The position numbers were made by a program, and so were the translations under genes. Of a stretch of 20,174 bases of DNA, positions 17,152 through 20,174 are shown in pieces (position 1 is the stretch's first letter; every line of letters starts with the position of its first letter). Origin of the DNA: an uncultured Rivibacter sp. (GTDB taxonomy: Bacteria > Pseudomonadota > Gammaproteobacteria > Burkholderiales > Burkholderiaceae); contig CAMLNA010000077.1 in NCBI GenBank assembly GCA_946481025.1, positions 1 through 20,174 of the forward strand, read 5' to 3'. The notes under the pieces are model-generated. The model worked only from the letters and a program-made list of their open reading frames with translations, had not been told where the DNA came from and searched no databases.

Positions 17152-17176
17152 AGGCCGTGGTGCGCCACGAGCCTCC
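17150..17176 (-). promoter_or_regulatory. Strong stem-loop just after the binding-protein gene
   Basis: GGAGGCCGTGG (17150-17160) pairs with CCACGAGCCTCC (17165-17176) with one bulged base and a TGCG loop, giving an 11-bp GC-rich stem. In the transcribed direction it begins about 15 bases after the stop codon of the binding-protein gene (TAG at 17192-17194) and runs straight into the 68-bp hairpin. It lacks a U-tract. A role in protecting the 3' end of the binding-protein message, or reducing read-through into the permeases, is inference by analogy with hairpins after other binding-protein genes. Confidence 0.6.
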
Positions 17177-17191
17177 GCTGGGAGCGCGTTA

Positions 17192-18358
17192 CTACATCCG
17201 GCATCCACGCGCCGGGTCGGCCAGCGACTTGATGGCCAACCCCACCGCCTTGTTCTCCTTGCCCTCCACCTTGCGCAGGTAGATGTTCTGCACCGGGTTG
17301 TGCGCCTTCGACAGCGTGAACGCGCCGCGCGGGCTGTCGATCGTGGCCTTCTCCACCGCAGCGGCGAACCCGGCCTTGTCGGCCAGGTTGCCCTTCACCG
17401 CGTTGAGGCCCACGACGAGCATCTGCCCGGCGTCGTAGCCCTGCACCGCATACACGTCGGGCTGCAGCTTGTAGGCCTTGGCATAGGCCAGCCGGAAGGC
17501 GTTGTCGCGCGGCGTGTTCAGGCCGTCGGCGTAGTGCAGCGTGGTGTAGATGCCCTGGGCCGCATCACCCTGGGCCTCGAGCGTGCCGTCGGTCAGGAAG
17601 CCGGGGCCGTACAGCGCGATGCTCTTGTTGAGCCCCGCGCCCGCATAGTCCTTCACGAACTTCACCGCGCCGGCGCCGGCGAAGAAGGCGAACACCGCGT
17701 CGGGCTTGATGGAAGCCACCTCGGTCAGCAGCGCCTGGAACTCCACGCCGGGGAAGGGCACGGTGAGCTGCTTGACGACCTGGCCGCCGTCCTTCTCGAA
17801 GCCTTCCTTGAAGGCACTGGCCATTTCCTCGCCGGCCGCGTACTTCCAGGTGATGGTGACGGCCTTCTTCTTGCCCTGGCGTGCCACCACGTTGCCCGCG
17901 GCATACGAGGACTGCCAGTTCGAGAACGAGCTGCGGAAGATGTTGGGCGCGCACATCGGGCCGGTCACGGCGTCGGCGCCGGCGTTCGGCACGATGAGCA
18001 GCGTGCCGCTTTCCTTGGCGGCCTTGGCCATGGCCATGGCCACGCCCGAATGCACGGTGCCCACGATCACGTCGACCTGGTCGCGCTTGATGAGCTTGTT
18101 CACGTTGTCGGTGGCCTTGGACGGGTCGGACTCGTCGTCGACCTTGAAGAACTCGACCTCGCGGCCGGCCAGCTTGCCGCCCTGCTCGGCCAGGTGCAGG
18201 CGGAAGCCGTTCTCGATGGCGGTGCCCAGCGCGGCGAAGGTGCCGGTGTAGGGCAGCATCAGGCCGACCTTGAGCTTGCCCTGGGCTTGCGCCAGGGCGG
18301 CAAGGGGCGCGGCCAGCGCCAATGCGGCGGCGGCAAAAGCAATGCGGGTGGGTCTCAC
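17192..18358 (-). CDS. Periplasmic substrate-binding protein of a liv-type ABC transporter, probably for an aromatic acid
   Basis: This 388-aa exported solute-binding protein feeds the LivHMGF-type transporter. GTG 18358 has GGAG seven bases upstream and overlaps the hydrolase stop by four bases. The signal peptide is MRPTRIAF, then an Ala/Leu core ending AALA, with cleavage before QAQGKLKVG. The mature chain is a type I periplasmic-binding fold: KLKVGLMLPYTGTFAALG at the start, VDVIVGTVHSGVAMAMA, and YDAGQMLVVGLNAV near the end. These are usual for LivK-like family members. The C-terminus ends DPARGCRM. The ligand is not readable from the sequence. Location directly after a hydrolase and near a benzoate-CoA ligase suggests benzoate or a relative, by inference. 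Strong hairpins follow the gene. Confidence 0.94.
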   Translation of the reverse strand: MRPTRIAFAAAALALAAPLAALAQAQGKLKVGLMLPYTGTFAALGTAIENGFRLHLAEQGGKLAGREVEFFKVDDESDPSKATDNVNKLIKRDQVDVIVGTVHSGVAMAMAKAAKESGTLLIVPNAGADAVTGPMCAPNIFRSSFSNWQSSYAAGNVVARQGKKKAVTITWKYAAGEEMASAFKEGFEKDGGQVVKQLTVPFPGVEFQALLTEVASIKPDAVFAFFAGAGAVKFVKDYAGAGLNKSIALYGPGFLTDGTLEAQGDAAQGIYTTLHYADGLNTPRDNAFRLAYAKAYKLQPDVYAVQGYDAGQMLVVGLNAVKGNLADKAGFAAAVEKATIDSPRGAFTLSKAHNPVQNIYLRKVEGKENKAVGLAIKSLADPARGCRM

Positions 18359-19182
18359 GGCTTGTCTCCTCGTGTCGTCGTGGTGTGGGTGTGCGCGTGG
18401 ATGAACTTCACGGCCGAGGCGATCACCTGGTCGGCCTGGTCCCGGTGCGGCGAGTGGCCGCAGTCCTTCAATTCGAGCAGCTGCGTCTGCGGCAGGCGGC
18501 GCGCAATGCCGCGGATCTGCTCCAGCGAGCCGTATTCGTCGTCCAGGCCCTGCACCGCCATCAGCGGGCAGGCGATGCTGCGGATCTCCTCCTCGATGCT
18601 CCAGTGCGCGAAGGGCGGGTGCAGCCAGATGTTGTTCCAGCCCCAGAAGGGCGAGTCCGGATCGTCGTGATAGCGGGCCAGCTTGCCGCGCAGGTCGCCG
18701 CTGCGGTAGACCTCCCGGGCGCGGCGGATGCTGGCCACGGTGACCGGCTCGACCATGATGTGCGGCGCCAGCACGATGGCGCCGCCCACCTGCTGCGCAA
18801 AGCGCGCGGCAAACAGCAGCGAGATCGAGCCGCCGTCGCTGTGGCCGAAGAGCCAGGGGCGTTCGCGCTGCGCCTCGATGCCCAGCGCCTCGAGCAGCGC
18901 GGGGAGCACCTCGTGCGCCTGCCGGTGCATGAAGTCCACGTCCCACAGATCGTCGGGGTGGCGCGGGGTGGAGCGGCCATAGCCGGGGCGCGAATACACC
19001 AGGCCGCGGCAGCCCGCCGCTTCGCACAGGCGCTGCGGGAAGTCCTTCCACATCGACAGCGAGCCGAGGCCCTCGTGCAGGAAGACGAGCAGCGGCGCGC
19101 CGGTGCGTTCGCGGGCGATCCACTGGTGCTCGATGCGCACCGGCTGGTTGCGCCAGGTGATGTGGGCGAATTCGCTGCTCAT
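18355..19182 (-). CDS. Alpha/beta hydrolase associated with the benzoate-CoA cluster
   Basis: This 275-aa cytoplasmic hydrolase shows the alpha/beta fold: LLVFLHEGLGS forms the oxyanion region. The nucleophile is Ser115 in GHSDGG. The acid is Asp214 or Asp215 in GLDDEYGS, and the base is His243 in CGHSPH. No signal peptide is visible. From memory, a hydrolase of this type commonly sits beside benzoate-CoA ligase and the ABC transporter in aerobic benzoyl-CoA (box) clusters; its substrate is not firmly known, and an ester or CoA-thioester intermediate is plausible. The ATG at 19182 lies 12 bases from the edge of the 91-bp repeat, whose end (GGTGAA on this strand) runs into a weak GAAGG ribosome binding site. 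The C-terminal tail is His/Thr-rich. The stop overlaps the binding-protein start. Confidence 0.9.
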   Translation of the reverse strand: MSSEFAHITWRNQPVRIEHQWIARERTGAPLLVFLHEGLGSLSMWKDFPQRLCEAAGCRGLVYSRPGYGRSTPRHPDDLWDVDFMHRQAHEVLPALLEALGIEAQRERPWLFGHSDGGSISLLFAARFAQQVGGAIVLAPHIMVEPVTVASIRRAREVYRSGDLRGKLARYHDDPDSPFWGWNNIWLHPPFAHWSIEEEIRSIACPLMAVQGLDDEYGSLEQIRGIARRLPQTQLLELKDCGHSPHRDQADQVIASAVKFIHAHTHTTTTRGDKP

Positions 19183-19194
19183 GGACCAAACACC

Positions 19195-19285
19195 TTCACC
19201 GCACAGACGCGGAGGGCGCGGAGATCCGCGGAGGAATCCAGGTCTTCTCTGCGGTCCTCCGCGCCCTCCGTGCCTCCGCGGTGAA
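19195..19285. repeat. 91-bp imperfect inverted repeat, copy 2 (between the ligase and hydrolase genes)
   Basis: The outer 30 bases pair at 25 of 30 positions (left end TTCACCGCACAGACGCGG, right end CCTCCGCGGTGAA), giving a long hairpin. It has the same length, orientation, ends and core as the copy at 16051-16141, with differences mainly in the loop. It fills the gap between the ligase stop and the hydrolase start, and the hydrolase ribosome binding site begins at its edge. Confidence 0.85.
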
Positions 19286-19302
19286 TGAACTGGAAGGTCA
19301 TC

Positions 19303-20174
19303 TCAACCCCTCGACGCTTCCAGTTCACGCAGCTTGAAGCGCTGGATCTTGCCGGTGGCCGTCTTCGGCAGCTCGGTCACGAACTCGACGAAACGCGGGT
19401 ACTTGTAGGGCGCGAGCTTGTCCTTCACGAAGGCCTTGAGCTCGTCCTCGGTGGTGCTGCCGCCCTGCTTGAGCACGACGAAGGCCTTGGTCTTCACCAG
19501 GCCGTCGGCGTCGGGCTTGCCGATGACCGCGGCCTCCAGCACGGCCGGGTGCTGCACCAGCGTGGCCTCCACCTCGAAGGGGCTCACGTAGATGCCGCTC
19601 ACCTTCAGCATGTCGTCGCTGCGGCCGGAATAGGTGTAGGTGCCGTCGGCGTTGCGCACGTACTTGTCGCCGCTTTTCGTCCAGCCGCCCTGGAAGGTGT
19701 CGCGGCTTTTCTCGCGGTTGCCCCAGTACATCATCGCGGCGCTCGGGCCGTGGATGTAGAGGTCGCCCGGCTCCCCGTCGGGCACCGGCCCGCCGTCTTC
19801 GCTGCGCAGGGCGATCTCGTAGCCGGGCACCGGCCAGCCGGTGGTGCCGTAGCGCACCTCCTGCGGCCGGTTGGACAGGAAGATGTGCAGCATCTCGGTG
19901 GAGCCGATGCCGTCGACGATGTCCACGCCGAAGTGGCGCTTGAAGCGCTCGCCCAGTTCGGCGGGCAGGGCTTCGCCGGCCGACGACACGAGCCGCAGCG
20001 CGACCTGCTCGCGTGCCGGCAGCGAAGGCGAGGCCAGCATGCCGGCAAACCCGGTCGGCGCGCCGTAGAACACGGTCGGCTTCGTGTTGCCCACGCCGCC
20101 CAGCCAGCGCTTGAACGTGGCATCGGGCGTCGGCCGCTCGGCCATCAGCAGCGTGGTGGCGCCCACGCTCATCG
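19303..20174 (-). CDS. bclA: Benzoate-CoA ligase, C-terminal part (5' end outside the window)
   Basis: About 290 C-terminal residues of an AMP-forming acyl-CoA synthetase are visible; the frame stays open to the window edge, so the Met at 20172 is internal. The enzyme makes benzoyl-CoA from benzoate, ATP and CoA, the entry step of the aerobic box or anaerobic benzoyl-CoA pathways. GIGSTEMLHIFLSN is the family's A5 region with the benzoate-CoA ligase-type Met-Leu-His-Ile. GTTGWPVPGYE, GDLYIHGPSAAMMYW and SGDKY follow. The hinge and C-terminal domain start at GRSDDMLKVSGIYVSPFEVE. GKIQRFKLRE holds the catalytic Lys. Close relatives such as 4-hydroxybenzoate-CoA ligase share much of this, so benzoate specificity is likely rather than proven. 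It is the first visible gene of the minus-strand cluster, followed by a repeat and the hydrolase. Confidence 0.92.
   Translation of the reverse strand, partial: MSVGATTLLMAERPTPDATFKRWLGGVGNTKPTVFYGAPTGFAGMLASPSLPAREQVALRLVSSAGEALPAELGERFKRHFGVDIVDGIGSTEMLHIFLSNRPQEVRYGTTGWPVPGYEIALRSEDGGPVPDGEPGDLYIHGPSAAMMYWGNREKSRDTFQGGWTKSGDKYVRNADGTYTYSGRSDDMLKVSGIYVSPFEVEATLVQHPAVLEAAVIGKPDADGLVKTKAFVVLKQGGSTTEDELKAFVKDKLAPYKYPRFVEFVTELPKTATGKIQRFKLRELEASRG

Noticed and set aside
17084..17176. Intrinsic terminator after the binding-protein gene
   Set aside because: The stems are strong but no U-run follows on the transcribed strand, so they are listed as hairpins or repeats rather than as a terminator.
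17038..17208. LivH start extended to 17208
   Set aside because: The added residues come from the hairpin repeat region, and the standard LivH N-terminus begins at ATG 17037.
16051..19285. CRISPR array or composite transposon bounded by the two 91-bp repeats
   Set aside because: There are only two copies about 3.1 kb apart, each is an internal palindrome, normal operon genes lie between them, and no transposase or cas gene is visible.

Overview
The window is GC-rich (about 63-72% in lines I counted) and densely coded. Its gene content points to a beta-proteobacterium of the Burkholderiales, probably near the Rubrivivax/Leptothrix/Ideonella/Piscinibacter group or the Comamonadaceae. The clues are tandem DbpA/RhlE-type helicases, a CusCBA copper efflux operon with small exported companions, a tannase-family lipoprotein, and a liv-type ABC transporter next to a benzoate-CoA ligase with palindromic repeats between genes. 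The genus call is inference.

Layout. 1-1305 (+): the tail of a probable dbpA helicase overlapping a complete RhlE-like DEAD-box helicase. 1431-3065 (+): an isolated, lower-GC gene for a 544-aa protein. It has an unstructured Ser/Pro/Thr-rich N-terminus and motifs suggesting an amidoligase (glutamine-synthetase-fold) domain; it is the least explained gene and a candidate secreted effector. 3073-3970 (-): a membrane methyltransferase of the isoprenylcysteine methyltransferase type and a small DUF2933-like His-tailed membrane protein. 4089-11021 (+): the copper module, running Spy/CpxP-like periplasmic protein, small exported Cys/Met protein, CusC-like outer-membrane factor, CusB with a fused CusF domain, and CusA. 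The last three overlap or abut and are translationally coupled.

11006-20174 (-): transcription runs right to left. A benzoate-CoA ligase (5' end outside the window) is followed by an alpha/beta hydrolase, a periplasmic binding protein, two permeases (LivH, LivM), two ATPases (LivG, LivF), a short AraC-type regulator without a sensing domain, and a tannase/feruloyl-esterase-family lipoprotein. Together the ligase, hydrolase and ABC transporter look like uptake and CoA activation of benzoate or a related aromatic acid. The tannase-family esterase could release aromatic acids from esters outside the cell.

Three hairpin-forming repeats sit in the gaps of the minus-strand cluster: two 91-bp copies of one family (16051-16141, 19195-19285) and one of another family (17084-17151), the last beside a second strong hairpin just after the binding-protein gene. 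livG, livF and araC lie in one reading frame, separated only by single TGA codons in TGAATG junctions. I saw no tRNA, rRNA, CRISPR, transposase or integrase, and no gene-free stretch over 300 bases. The largest gaps are 1306-1430 (125 bases), 3971-4088 (118) and 12836-12949 (114).
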